Below the pieces are notes generated by a model that saw nothing but the letters and a program-made list of their open reading frames with translations, searched no databases and was not told where the DNA came from. Of a stretch of DNA of 64,000 bases, positions 17,762-27,558 are shown one piece after another. Source of the DNA: Desulfosporosinus sp. OT (lineage in GTDB: Bacteria > Bacillota > Desulfitobacteriia > Desulfitobacteriales > Desulfitobacteriaceae); assembly GCF_000224515.1 (NCBI RefSeq), contig NZ_AGAF01000165.1:42472-106471 (forward strand). The letters run 5' to 3'. Both the position numbers and the translations under genes were made by a program. Numbering within the stretch: the stretch's first letter is position 1; each line of letters opens with the position of its first letter.

Positions 17762-17790
17762 ATTATATTACCTATATTAAAATATTGCAA
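17762..17790 (-). promoter_or_regulatory. Promoter of importer 2 operon
   Basis: TTGCAA (17785-17790) and TATAAT (17762-17767) are separated by exactly 17 bases on the minus strand. Transcription should start near 17755, only about 60 bases before the leader terminator. The LysR gene ends about 90 bases upstream. Confidence 0.7.
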
Positions 17791-17879
17791 TGATTTCTTA
17801 GTGTGAGTAAATTTCCGCACAAGAAATTCTCTATTGTTAAACATTTATCTTAATTCCTAGGGTCACTATGCACCGTGCC

Positions 17880-18821
17880 CTACTCAAGATTCTCTAATTC
17901 ATTATAATCTTTACTCAAAACATCCGCTAGCAATCTGTGATCATGGAGTAAGTCAATTAAGATGCGCTCATCTTTAGTTTGGGTGGCTCGAGCATTGGTA
18001 AGAATACTTAAAGGCCGATAAATGGGAGCATCTTGAATTTTTAAGCTTTTAAATGTCTTTCTGTCACCTACCCGGCTAACAGTCAAAGAAGAAATAATGG
18101 TAATTCCAAGTCCTGCCGAAACTAGTTGTTTGATTGCTTGTGTACTTCCCAGTTCCATCGATATATTTAATTGATCCGGATCAAGCCCTCTCTCTTTAAG
18201 GGCCATCTCCATTACCCTGCGTGTCCCAGAACCATCTTCGCGAGTCACCAAACGCTCGTGAGGAAGTTCGGCTAAGGTAATACTATTCCTTGACGCCCAA
18301 GGATGGAAATAGGGAATCACAACTACCAACTCATCTTCCCAGAAACTCTCCACATTAAGATCCTTATGCTGGGGAACTGGCCCCTCTATCAGACCAATAT
18401 GCATCTTCTTCTCCAAAACATCTTGAGAAATTGATTCTGTATTGGCGATCTTTACTTTAAAGTCCACGTCTGGGTGAGTCTTATACAAAAATGCCAAAAT
18501 ATTAGGAAGGATATATTCTCCTATCGTTAAAGTCGCGCCGAGCTGAATCAGTCCTCTCTGATTTAGTGCAAGAGCGCTGATCTGCTCTTTAGCATTTGTA
18601 AGCAGGTCTAAGACACTTCGAACATGTGCATAGAAAATCTGACCTTCTTTAGTCAAAGTAACTCCTTTATTAGTGCGATCAAAAAAACGAGCACCATACT
18701 GATTCTCCAGATTCTGAATCTGCAAACTAATACTGGGTTGACTCATGTGGAGCTTCTTCGCTGATAACGTAATGTTTTTGGTTTCTGCAACATCTTTGAA
18801 CACAAGAAAATGTTGTTCCAT
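17880..18821 (-). CDS. LysR-family transcriptional regulator
   Basis: A 313-residue protein with an N-terminal winged helix-turn-helix (residues 1-60; TLSAKKLHMSQPSISLQIQNLE) and a LysR substrate-binding domain (about 90-295; IQLGATLTIGEYILPNILAF). It resembles CysL/YwfK-type members in its QPSISLQIQNLE and GATLTIGEYILP stretches. It lies upstream of importer 2 on the same strand, so it may control it or act elsewhere. The co-inducer is unknown. Confidence 0.88.
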   Translation of the reverse strand: MEQHFLVFKDVAETKNITLSAKKLHMSQPSISLQIQNLENQYGARFFDRTNKGVTLTKEGQIFYAHVRSVLDLLTNAKEQISALALNQRGLIQLGATLTIGEYILPNILAFLYKTHPDVDFKVKIANTESISQDVLEKKMHIGLIEGPVPQHKDLNVESFWEDELVVVIPYFHPWASRNSITLAELPHERLVTREDGSGTRRVMEMALKERGLDPDQLNISMELGSTQAIKQLVSAGLGITIISSLTVSRVGDRKTFKSLKIQDAPIYRPLSILTNARATQTKDERILIDLLHDHRLLADVLSKDYNELENLE

Positions 18822-19043
18822 GATGATATATCTCCCTTCCTAGCCCCCTATATCTATTGAATAGCGCTCTTAATTTACGCTATCATCTATCTATGCAATA
18901 GTATATTAACTTGTTCCTATTATTTTCGCCGGATATTTCGCTTTTCCTTCCATTTATAATTTTTATTTTGAAAAATTATACAAATGTACTCTAATTACTT
19001 TTAAGCAGTATAATTTTTCATCTTATGAAAATACCCGATTATT

Positions 19044-19089
19044 AAAACCTTGCACCTCTTCCCTAATAAGGATAGAAATGCAAGGTTTT
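19044..19089 (-). terminator. Terminator of leuA
   Basis: An 11-bp perfect stem (AAAACCTTGCA and TGCAAGGTTTT) with a 24-base loop lies 40 bases after the leuA stop. It carries U-runs on both sides. The rest of the 18822-19129 gap is AT-rich and holds only the probable LysR promoter region. Confidence 0.75.
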
Positions 19090-19129
19090 TAAGCTAAGTT
19101 CTTGCTTTAGTTTATATGGGTTTCTTTTA

Positions 19130-20635
19130 CTATTTATGAAAAGTTCTCTTCTCTAAAGCATTAATATACGCTTTAGCACTGGCTTCAATTATGTCAGTAG
19201 AGAACCCCTTGCCTAACACCAGACGGCCATCTTCATAACGCAACTTAACTGTGGCCTCTCCCAAAGCCTCACTGCTTCTAGTTACAGACTTCAGCGTATA
19301 ATCTTCAAGCGTTGCAACATTCCTTGTTATCCTATCAATAGTATTGAAAAGAGCATTCACAGGACCGTTGCCACAAGCAGCATCTGTCATCATTTCCCCT
19401 TCTATTTCCAGGGTTACGGTAGCTGTCGCCATCTCAACTCCATTTGTCGCGATAGACATATCCCGAAGCAGAATACTATCTGCTGTACCCCCGGAATCTC
19501 CCATCAATACATAAAGGTCCTGATCAAACACTTCTTTCTTCTGATCTGCCAACAGTAAGAATCTTTGATAAACATCCTCAAGCTGAGCACCTTCTATTTG
19601 ATACCCTAATTCCTCGAGACAATATTTAAGAGCATGTCTCCCTGATCTTGCTGAAAGACTAATCGTATTTTGAGGAATACCGATGGTTTCTGGTTGGATG
19701 ATTTCATAGGTTTCTCTGTCTTTTAGAACCCCGTCTTGATGAATGCCTGAAGCATGCATGAAAGCATTGGTTCCGACAATCGCCTTATGATCCGGGACGG
19801 TCACTCCTGTTATCCGTGAAACAAGTCTGCTTGTGGCAGATATCTCACGGGTGTTAATTTTACTCTCCACCCCGTAACCATCATGTCGGGTATAAATCGA
19901 CATAATCACCTCTTCCAGGGAAGTATTACCCGCCCGCTCTCCGATGCCGTTGATTGTCCCTTCTATCTGACTAGCTCCAGCTTTAATACCAGCTAGAGAA
20001 TTCGCCGTTGCCATTCCCAAATCATTATGACAATGCACGCTTACAATTGCTTTATCAATATGCTTAACATTATTAATAACAAAACTAATTAATTCTCCAT
20101 ATTCCCATGGGTTAGCGTAGCCAACAGTATCCGGGATATTAACTACTGTAGCCCCAGCATGGATTACTTCCTCGATGACCCTCACCAAGAACGTTGGGTC
20201 ACTCCGAAAAGCATCTTCAGCGTAAAACTCCACATCACTTACATATTTCTTCGCATACTTAACAGCAGAAACAGCCTGCTCCACGACTTGGTCCGGTGTA
20301 AGCTTAAATTTCTTGGCCATGTGAATTGGCGAAACACCTATGCCCGTGTGAATTCTAGGATATTCAGCATTGCGTAAGGCCTCAGCACAAATATCAATAT
20401 CCTTTACTACCGCTCTTGTCAACCCACAAATGATAACTCCTTTCATTTCCTGTGCGATCGTTCGAACCGATTCCATATCCCCTGGTGAAGAAGCTGGGAA
20501 ACCCGCTTCAATGACATCAACGCCGAGCTTCACTAATTGATGGCCAATTTCTAATTTTTCTTTAACATTGAGTGTGATCCCCAAGGATTGTTCTCCATCT
20601 CTGAGGGTAGTATCAAAAACATATAATCTACGCAT
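19130..20635 (-). CDS. leuA: 2-isopropylmalate synthase
   Basis: A 501-residue enzyme that condenses acetyl-CoA with 2-oxoisovalerate in the first step of leucine synthesis. The N-terminal TIM barrel has DTTLRDGEQS (metal and substrate site), HCHNDLGMA (metal ligands) and GIGERAGN; the C-terminal third (about 385-500) is the LeuA regulatory dimer domain that binds leucine. It is preceded by a leader T-box whose specifier reads CUC (Leu), which supports LeuA over homocitrate or citramalate synthase. No other leu genes are adjacent. Confidence 0.93.
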   Translation of the reverse strand: MRRLYVFDTTLRDGEQSLGITLNVKEKLEIGHQLVKLGVDVIEAGFPASSPGDMESVRTIAQEMKGVIICGLTRAVVKDIDICAEALRNAEYPRIHTGIGVSPIHMAKKFKLTPDQVVEQAVSAVKYAKKYVSDVEFYAEDAFRSDPTFLVRVIEEVIHAGATVVNIPDTVGYANPWEYGELISFVINNVKHIDKAIVSVHCHNDLGMATANSLAGIKAGASQIEGTINGIGERAGNTSLEEVIMSIYTRHDGYGVESKINTREISATSRLVSRITGVTVPDHKAIVGTNAFMHASGIHQDGVLKDRETYEIIQPETIGIPQNTISLSARSGRHALKYCLEELGYQIEGAQLEDVYQRFLLLADQKKEVFDQDLYVLMGDSGGTADSILLRDMSIATNGVEMATATVTLEIEGEMMTDAACGNGPVNALFNTIDRITRNVATLEDYTLKSVTRSSEALGEATVKLRYEDGRLVLGKGFSTDIIEASAKAYINALEKRTFHK

Positions 20636-20649
20636 ATAAATTCCTCCTT

Positions 20650-21030
20650 AAATATAAATAAACCCTTCGTCTCTAATTGAGACGAAGGGTTAGTTCGCGG
20701 TACCACTCAAGTTGACAGCAAATAGCCGTCTTCTCTGCAGATACGGGAGTTATCGATATTCGTGGTTCGCTGTACGTAGTTCGACCGAAAAAAAGATCCT
20801 AGATCGAACTACTAACATCGAACAACTATCTTCGAGTCATCCGATATCCCCTTCCTTTTAACGGTGGAAGCTCCGTCCGAGCCTACTTTAAATCAATTTC
20901 GGTCGGCTACTCGAGGAAGAGTTCCAATTCTATCCCATTACTGCCTTTCACCAACCGGCAGTTCTCTGAAACGGGTACTGAACTGTACTATTCCCTCTCA
21001 TCGTCATTTTAACTGTTTTATAACATTTTG
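20650..21030 (-). promoter_or_regulatory. T-box leader of leuA (Leu specifier)
   Basis: On the minus strand the leader has the T-box sequence GAGTGGTACCGCG (about 20695-20708), a terminator with 13-bp arms (20661-20691) followed by TTTATTTAT, and an upstream stem I with AGAGAA and GGAACTCTTCC. Alignment with the other two T-boxes in this window places the specifier at 20919-20921, reading CUC for leucine. Uncharged tRNA-Leu should promote read-through into leuA. Confidence 0.9.
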
Positions 21031-21088
21031 ACATTACTTTTTATTATTGTCAAGGATAAATATTAGGTTAATTTTGGTTCTCCTGAAT

Positions 21089-21757
21089 TTAATTCTTTTC
21101 GACAGAGAAAACCCCGTCAACTTCATTGAGATCCTCGATGATTTTATCTATATTTATTCGCTTAAAGGGAGTTCTTAAAGTGTATTCAAAGGTTGTTTTG
21201 TTTTGCTCTTCATTTAATAAAGACATAGAAATATTTTGAGCGATTATTTTATGTGACTCAATAATACGGTTGATTTCTTTGACTTTGCAAGTTCCATTCA
21301 CTGTAACTATCTGTAATATCTGTTTACTTCTAAAAAAATAATGTTCGACTGAACGCTCCAATGTAACAAAAACTAAAAACGTAGCCAGGAATGCAGAAAA
21401 ATAGAATCCGGCTCCTGTGACTAAACCTATCGCTGAAACCACCCATAGTGAAGCGGCTGTTGTGAGTCCTTTAACCGAGACTCCATCCCTTAAAATAGTA
21501 CCGGCTCCTAAAAAACCGATACCTGAAACAACTTGGGCGGCTAGTCGAGCAGGATCTTTGTTTACTGTCGTAAAATCCGAGAATCCATACATTGATAAAA
21601 TCATGATTAAAGCGGCACCTAAAGAAACTAAAATATGCGTTCTAAACCCTGCTGGACTATCATGTCGCTCTCTTTGAAAGCCTACTATTCCACCGAAAAC
21701 ACAAGCTAGAAATATTCTTACAGCAATCTCATAATCAGTAATTACCACTGTCCCCAC
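21089..21757 (-). CDS. MgtC/SapB-family membrane protein
   Basis: A 222-residue protein with four or five N-terminal membrane helices carrying the MgtC signature (GGIVGFQRERHDSPAGFRTHILVS; GIGFLGAGTILRDG) and a C-terminal soluble ACT-like domain (about 145-222). MgtC proteins are linked to growth in low magnesium and to inhibition of F-type ATPase in some bacteria; the role here is inferred only from family. The leader shows no recognisable M-box magnesium riboswitch. Confidence 0.88.
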   Translation of the reverse strand: MGTVVITDYEIAVRIFLACVFGGIVGFQRERHDSPAGFRTHILVSLGAALIMILSMYGFSDFTTVNKDPARLAAQVVSGIGFLGAGTILRDGVSVKGLTTAASLWVVSAIGLVTGAGFYFSAFLATFLVFVTLERSVEHYFFRSKQILQIVTVNGTCKVKEINRIIESHKIIAQNISMSLLNEEQNKTTFEYTLRTPFKRINIDKIIEDLNEVDGVFSVEKN

Positions 21758-22067
21758 ATCTTTCTCTGTATTTTCTCTATTTTCGATTATCTTCTACCTT
21801 ACTTTTTGGCTAAAGTTCTCGTTTTCCCTTCTATAACCATCACTTAATATCTTTGTAACAATGAAAACAACCTTTGAAGCCACTCGTCCTTGTGCTTTAG
21901 CGTTAATGACTCATTTCACCCCTTCATATGACATTTTCCAACTCACATAGGGGTACTAAGCAAGGGACTTAATATATAAGTATGTATTAACAGCCTAAAA
22001 TTTTCCGGCTAAAGATACCCTTCTGCGGAAATAACTAAAGGATATGAAATATAAGGGGGTTAAACGC
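21758..22067. other. Divergent intergenic region, no feature recognised
   Basis: About 300 bases separate the divergent MgtC-like gene and the hypothetical gene at 22068. It must hold both promoters. I saw no riboswitch, strong hairpin or clear operator in it. Confidence 0.5.
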
Positions 22068-22607
22068 TTGGAAGAGATAAACACTAGCATCGTTGAATTA
22101 GTGCCTGAGTATTTAGTGATTGTATCACAGTTGGAACCCACTTTAAATATCATAAGAATTAAGGTTTATGATCGGGAGCTCTTTTTTGTTAACCCAAATC
22201 CGTTAGTTAATGAAAACCAGCTTGGCCAATATTCTATCTGTCCTAGCTGCTATAATCAAACAGTTTCCGAAATCCGTGATATGTATGCTGGATGGTCCAA
22301 AATTGATAGAACTCAACCCATGAAGCTCATCGGAATTCATAATCAAGATCCTAAAAACCTTTATATTCAGTTTTCACTCGGTGAGCGTTGTTTTATCTAC
22401 GAACGCAGCCTAGAGTTACACAGAGAAGTAGTATATGAAGAATTATTCGGTAAAAAGCATAACCATCGGCAGCGGGCTTTGAGTAGTGACGATGAAAAGT
22501 ATCTTGTCTCTAAACTCAGATTTTTACCTAAGACCAAAAAGGCGATTAGCTTTTACCCGTTTAAAGCGACTTCTGGCCATACCTACATTAGGAGGCATCT
22601 CTCTTAA
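22068..22607 (+). CDS. Hypothetical protein upstream of racemase
   Basis: About 179 residues from a TTG at 22068, chosen because AAGGGGG lies eight bases upstream; an ATG at 22044 in the same frame lacks a site. The protein is soluble and mixed alpha/beta, with a possible C-P-S-C knuckle (about 66-69), a GERCFIYERS stretch and a basic C-terminus. I recognise no family. It is co-directional with the racemase gene 125 bases downstream, so the two may be co-transcribed. Confidence 0.65.
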   Translation: MEEINTSIVELVPEYLVIVSQLEPTLNIIRIKVYDRELFFVNPNPLVNENQLGQYSICPSCYNQTVSEIRDMYAGWSKIDRTQPMKLIGIHNQDPKNLYIQFSLGERCFIYERSLELHREVVYEELFGKKHNHRQRALSSDDEKYLVSKLRFLPKTKKAISFYPFKATSGHTYIRRHLS

Positions 22608-22731
22608 CCTTTACTGTAAAATCTCCATAATAGACATGCGTCTGCACAATAAATTAAATTCCACAATCACGTTGCCTATGTATATGTTCATTCTGGACAA
22701 GTCTCAACGTTATTATAGGAGGTTATTCTAA

Positions 22732-23832
22732 GTGCAGGGTAGTCCAATTCTAGAAATCGACCTAGATAAAATAACATTTAATACCTCTCAAGTGGTCGAA
22801 CGATGCCACCGAAAAGGGATAGAAGTCATTGGCGTAACTAAAGGATTTAGCGCGATCCACCAGATCGTCTCGGCTATGGTGGCAGGAGGAATTGACGGCC
22901 TAGCTGATTCTCGGATGGAAAACATTGTTGAACTCAGGGAGAAAGGATTTACTCAACCGATTACTCTGCTGAGAATTCCACGCTTAAGCAACGTCATGAA
23001 GGTTGTTCAGTATACCGACACTAGTATAAATTCAGAAATAAGTGTCATAAAAGCATTAGCTCAAGCAGCTAAACAATTGGGAAAAATTCACCGAATAATA
23101 TTAATGGTCGATGTTGGCGACCTGCGTGAAGGGGTGCTGCAGGAAAATGTGCTTGACATGGCCAAGCGGTTTACTAGTTTTAAAGAAATTAAACTCATAG
23201 GGCTTGGAACAAATATGGGGTGCTTTGGAGGAATACTTCCAAGTTCCAATAATCTTGGGGTCTTGGTTGAATTGGGACGTGCTGTTGAAAACGAATTAAA
23301 CCTGAAACTGGAGATAATTTCTGGCGGTGGGACTTCAACATTATTGTTAATTGAAAATGAACAGGTTCCTGCTGGAGTAAATCAGTTGCGGATTGGCGAG
23401 GGTATCTTATTGGGTACTGATACGACCAATAATCGAAAAATCCCTTGGCTTCACCATGACGCGTTCCACCTGCGGGCTGAAGTTATCGAGGTTAAATCCA
23501 AACCATCCGTGCCAACAGGGATAATAGGTCGAGATGCTTTTGGTAATATCCCAGAATTCGAAGATCTAGGAGTTCGGAAAAGAGCCATTGTATCGATGGG
23601 AAAACAGGATGTCAACATTAAAGGAATTCACCCTGTTGACGAAAGTCTAAAGATAATGGGGGCTAGTAGTGATCATCTTATTATTGATATTGAAGACTCA
23701 GAACACGAAGTAAAAGTTGGGGGCGTAATTGCCTTTTCTTTAGCCTATTCCGGATTGCTCTCAGTCAGCGATTCAAGGTACGTACGAAAATTATTCAAAG
23801 GTAATTGTGGTCCAACAACTAATACAACCTAA
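22732..23832 (+). CDS. PLP-dependent racemase, ornithine/alanine type
   Basis: A 366-residue fold-III PLP enzyme of the alanine-racemase N-terminal family. VTKGF (about residues 36-40) supplies the PLP lysine; GLADSR and GGGTSTLL form the phosphate-binding side. The sequence looks most like the ornithine racemase / YhfX group (GLGTNMGCFGGILPS, QLRIGEGILLGTDTT), so ornithine or another basic amino acid is a likelier substrate than alanine. It starts at GTG with AGGAGGT upstream. Its stop is two bases from the stop of the convergent GGDEF-EAL gene. Confidence 0.8.
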   Translation: MQGSPILEIDLDKITFNTSQVVERCHRKGIEVIGVTKGFSAIHQIVSAMVAGGIDGLADSRMENIVELREKGFTQPITLLRIPRLSNVMKVVQYTDTSINSEISVIKALAQAAKQLGKIHRIILMVDVGDLREGVLQENVLDMAKRFTSFKEIKLIGLGTNMGCFGGILPSSNNLGVLVELGRAVENELNLKLEIISGGGTSTLLLIENEQVPAGVNQLRIGEGILLGTDTTNNRKIPWLHHDAFHLRAEVIEVKSKPSVPTGIIGRDAFGNIPEFEDLGVRKRAIVSMGKQDVNIKGIHPVDESLKIMGASSDHLIIDIEDSEHEVKVGGVIAFSLAYSGLLSVSDSRYVRKLFKGNCGPTTNTT

Positions 23833-23834
23833 AC

Positions 23835-26081
23835 TTATTCAACCGCCTCATATGAGGAACTCTTACCAGCGGCCTTTTCAATAATGTCTCCTACCAAGTC
23901 CTCAGGCTCCGGTTTCCCAAGGTAATACCCCTGTAAGTGATCACATTTCGCATTGATTAGGTAGTTAAGTTGTTCTAGCGTCTCAACCCCTTCAGCAATT
24001 GTTTCGATATTAAGCTTATGTACCAAGGAGATAATTGATTTCGTCAGTTCATTATAAGGATTCAACGAATCAATTTCTTGCACAAACGCCTTATCGATTT
24101 TCAACAAACTAATTGGAAGTTTTCGCAAATAACTTAATGATGAATATCCTGTTCCGAAGTCATCAAGTGCAATTCTTACTCCCAAGTCTTTTAAATTTTT
24201 CAATTCATTGGCGACATTATCATAACTATCAATAAAAATACTCTCTGTTACTTCCAATTCGAGACTTGTTGGTTTTAATCCAGAAGATTTAATTGCCTTC
24301 AAAACCGTGCCGCGAAATTTCCTTTGCCTTAATTGGATAGGTGAAATATTTACGGCCATAATTAGCTCATGACCAAATCTATCTTGAAACTTTTTACAAA
24401 CGCTACTTGCTGTGTTTAAAACCCACTCTCCGATTTCGATAATCAGGCCGGATTCTTCTGCTATGGGTATAAACTCCATGGGACTCAAAAAACCTATTTC
24501 AGGACTATTCCAGCGAATTAGTGCTTCAAAACCACGAATCCTTCCCGTTTTAGCAACATATTGCGGCTGGTAGTGCAAAACAAATTCATTATTTTTTAAT
24601 GCCTTCCTTAGTAATCTTTCAATAGTTGTTTTTTTCAGGAGATTCTCTTTCATTTTAATGTCAAAAAATTGATATCCATTCTTCCCCAATTCTTTGGCTT
24701 TATACATGGCTGTATCCGCATTATTTAAGAGCTCTTCTCCTGTTTCGCCATTATCCGGATAAATAGAAACGCCTATACTTGATGTTAGATTAATCATGGT
24801 TTCATTGATCCAAAATGGTTCCTTAAATATCAATTTTATGCGTTCTAAGTTCGGGACTATACTATTTTCCGGTTTTACATCTTCAATTAACAATGCAAAT
24901 TCATCACCACTTAAACGAGCAGCTGTATCCTTGCTGTCGATACATGTTAATAATCGTTTTGCGGTTTCGATTAGAAGCGCATCCCCTATTGTATGTCCTA
25001 ACGTATCATTTACTATTTTAAAGTTGTCTAAATCAAGAAATACCACGATTACATTTGTGCCATTCTTTTTAGCTATTGTAATTGCTTCTTTTAACTTATC
25101 CAAAAAAAGAATCCTATTGGGCAGATCTGTTATATAGTCGTAATAGGCCATATGACTGATTCTTTGTTCATTTTCTCTTAATTCCTCATGCAATTTCATT
25201 AGCTCTCTATTCTTATTTTTTAAATCCCGCTCATAAATCATCTGTTCAGTTACATCTTGAATAACTCCTAAAATCTTTACGGGCATGCCCGAACTATTAC
25301 ATACTACTTCTGCTATCGAATGCATATGCCTCTCTTCGAAATTGTCAGCTCTAATTATCCTGAAATTTACATTATATTCAGATTCTCCTTGAATCAAAAG
25401 TTCTAAAGCTTCATCCATTCTACTTCTATCCTCAAAGTGAACTCGCTGTTGTACTAATTTAAGCGATAACTCATGTTTCTCCATTATTAGGCCATATAAA
25501 TTAAAGGCTTCTTCTGAGATCCATACTGTCTTAGTTTCCAAGTCAAACTCCCAATTTCCAACATGAGCAATCTTTTGAGCCCGTTTAAGCCTTGTCTTGC
25601 TTTCAGTTAGGAGTTGGGCAGCTTGATTCAAATCATCCATCTGTTGTCTTAGTTCTTCTTCTGTGGCTGTTACTTCCTCATAAAGTTGGCCGAGTAGCTC
25701 ATTCTTATCTATTAATTCGAATTCCGTCTGTTTAAAACTAGTTATATCAATACATAGGGTAACAAAATACTCCTTTTTCGGGGAATATACCTCGACTCTG
25801 AACCATCTCTCTAAAGCATCTGAATAGTATTCAGTTGTTGCAGCTTTTCCAGTTAGAGCGACGTTACCATAAAAATTGATCCCATCAAATGGGTCCTCAT
25901 CAGTTTTTGACCTAATTAATATTTTAAAAGCCTCGTTTGCTTCTATATATTCATAATCTATAGGATTACCTTCTTGATCCACAATAATCTTACGATAAGC
26001 ATAGGCAGATAAATAATTGCCATTGTAACCCACATGTAACCTCCTCTTCTCCTTGTTGCTCTTCTTCTCGGGAGTGTTCAT
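23835..26081 (-). CDS. PAS-GGDEF-EAL c-di-GMP turnover protein
   Basis: A 748-residue cytoplasmic signalling protein with one or two PAS-like sensor modules (about 20-120 and 165-285), coiled linkers, a GGDEF domain (about 315-475) and an EAL domain (about 490-735). The GGDEF site reads SGDEF, which is compatible with cyclase activity; the EAL site has EALIRW, DDFGTGYSSL and QGYYLGKP, consistent with phosphodiesterase activity. It is a close paralogue of 32654-34480. The window also holds a c-di-GMP riboswitch at 3990-4070. Confidence 0.92.
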   Translation of the reverse strand: MNTPEKKSNKEKRRLHVGYNGNYLSAYAYRKIIVDQEGNPIDYEYIEANEAFKILIRSKTDEDPFDGINFYGNVALTGKAATTEYYSDALERWFRVEVYSPKKEYFVTLCIDITSFKQTEFELIDKNELLGQLYEEVTATEEELRQQMDDLNQAAQLLTESKTRLKRAQKIAHVGNWEFDLETKTVWISEEAFNLYGLIMEKHELSLKLVQQRVHFEDRSRMDEALELLIQGESEYNVNFRIIRADNFEERHMHSIAEVVCNSSGMPVKILGVIQDVTEQMIYERDLKNKNRELMKLHEELRENEQRISHMAYYDYITDLPNRILFLDKLKEAITIAKKNGTNVIVVFLDLDNFKIVNDTLGHTIGDALLIETAKRLLTCIDSKDTAARLSGDEFALLIEDVKPENSIVPNLERIKLIFKEPFWINETMINLTSSIGVSIYPDNGETGEELLNNADTAMYKAKELGKNGYQFFDIKMKENLLKKTTIERLLRKALKNNEFVLHYQPQYVAKTGRIRGFEALIRWNSPEIGFLSPMEFIPIAEESGLIIEIGEWVLNTASSVCKKFQDRFGHELIMAVNISPIQLRQRKFRGTVLKAIKSSGLKPTSLELEVTESIFIDSYDNVANELKNLKDLGVRIALDDFGTGYSSLSYLRKLPISLLKIDKAFVQEIDSLNPYNELTKSIISLVHKLNIETIAEGVETLEQLNYLINAKCDHLQGYYLGKPEPEDLVGDIIEKAAGKSSSYEAVE

Positions 26082-26281
26082 AGGTGAGATTCAAAGGAAC
26101 AATCCTAAATTAAATAATATAGTCTAATTTCACGCTTATTCTTCGTTAAGCATTATTTTTTTCTACCTATTTCTCTACTTTTCAGAAAAATCCTGCTTCA
26201 AATTTAAAAGCCAAGGTTCTTTCCCTCCTTAAACTACACTCCTGGCTTGCGCAAAAAAGAAAGGCCTTAATATTGGGAATC

Positions 26282-26316
26282 TCCAATTGGACTCTTTATA
26301 TAATCATCCAATTGGA
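26282..26316 (+). promoter_or_regulatory. Twin-palindrome operator over a -10 box
   Basis: Two identical 10-bp palindromes TCCAATTGGA (26282-26291 and 26307-26316), 25 bp apart centre to centre, flank TATAAT at 26299-26304. They lie about 65 bases upstream of the aminotransferase gene. The neighbouring MocR regulator (27667-29223) is the natural candidate to bind them. Confidence 0.75.
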
Positions 26317-26379
26317 TGTTGTAAGCAGGTGACCTCCCCCGTATAATGAGCCTAAATTATTCCAGAGGGGGAACAAACT

Positions 26380-27558
26380 ATGGCACATTGTTATGCAGAA
26401 CGCGTCAATTACATGGCTAATTCGGCAATTCGCGAGATCCTAAAAGTGACTGAACAACCAAATGTCATCTCTTTCGCTGGCGGCCTTCCAGCTCCAGAAT
26501 TATTTCCACTTTCCGATATCAGAGAATCTTATGATCGAGTTCTTGGAGCAGGCGACCCTTCTGTCCTCCAATACGGTACCACTGAGGGATATTTACCCTT
26601 GCGCGAGGAGATATCTGCTCAAATGAGAGCTAAAGGAATTCAAGCTGAAGCGGGCAATATCTTTCTCACCAACGGTTCTCAGCAAGGATTGGATCTGATT
26701 GCCAAACTATTCCTGAACCCCGGAGATGAAGTGCTTCTGCAAAATCCCAGCTATCTTGGCGCCATCCAAACTTTCCGGAGTTACCAGGCCAATTTCAGGT
26801 TAGTTCCAACAATTCAAGGAGGAATCGACCTGCCTGCCCTCGAATTATCTATTAAAGAACATCGACCTAAAATTATTTACCTGGCTCCTACTTATCAGAA
26901 CCCCACTGGTACCACTCTTACTGTTGAAGAACGGAAGGCCATTGCTCGTATAGCGTGTCAGTACGGGGTCCCGGTAATAGAAGATGATCCCTACGGCGAA
27001 CTCCGCTATGATGGGCCAATTATTGCACCAATCAAGTCCCTCGCCGCTGAGGACACAGTAATTTACCTGGGCACTTTTTCTAAGACCCTGGCCCCTGGCT
27101 TTCGACTTGGTTGGATCGTCGCCGACCAAGAACTAATAACTAAACTGACTGTCGCCAAACAAGGAACCGATTTGCATACCAGTACTCTCATCCAGCGAGC
27201 CACTCATTATTATTTAACTCATTTTAACGCGGCCGAACACATCGAAACGATTCGCCAGACCTATAAAAGACGACGAGACCTGATGCTGGACGAACTCAAA
27301 GCAAACTTCTCAACTCAGGTCAAATGGACCGAGCCGACTGGAGGCATGTTTATATGGCTGACCCTGCCAGATAATTATGATACTGATAAGCTTTTAACTC
27401 GTGCAGTGACAGGCAATGTAGCCTATGTGCCTGGTAGCCATTTTTTTGCCTGCGCAGGGAGTCACAGCAGCATGAGATTGAACTTTTCCAACCCTTCACC
27501 GATACAAATTAAACAGGGTATTAAAACACTCGCAGAAATTCTAGCTGTTAGCCATTAG
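26380..27558 (+). CDS. PLP-dependent aminotransferase, LysN/2-aminoadipate type
   Basis: A 392-residue class I/II aminotransferase. It has SFAGGLPAPELFP near the N-terminus, YGTTEGYLPLREEI, the NPTGTTL loop, and the PLP lysine in TFSKTLAPGFRLGW. This set is typical of the 2-aminoadipate / aromatic aminotransferase group related to MocR. The ATG follows AGAGGGGG. Twin palindromes cover its promoter and the divergent-family MocR regulator follows it on the same strand. The substrate cannot be fixed from sequence. Confidence 0.87.
   Translation: MAHCYAERVNYMANSAIREILKVTEQPNVISFAGGLPAPELFPLSDIRESYDRVLGAGDPSVLQYGTTEGYLPLREEISAQMRAKGIQAEAGNIFLTNGSQQGLDLIAKLFLNPGDEVLLQNPSYLGAIQTFRSYQANFRLVPTIQGGIDLPALELSIKEHRPKIIYLAPTYQNPTGTTLTVEERKAIARIACQYGVPVIEDDPYGELRYDGPIIAPIKSLAAEDTVIYLGTFSKTLAPGFRLGWIVADQELITKLTVAKQGTDLHTSTLIQRATHYYLTHFNAAEHIETIRQTYKRRRDLMLDELKANFSTQVKWTEPTGGMFIWLTLPDNYDTDKLLTRAVTGNVAYVPGSHFFACAGSHSSMRLNFSNPSPIQIKQGIKTLAEILAVSH

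Noticed and set aside
21758-22043. Possible magnesium (M-box) riboswitch before the MgtC-like gene
   Set aside because: The conserved M-box segments are not found on either strand.
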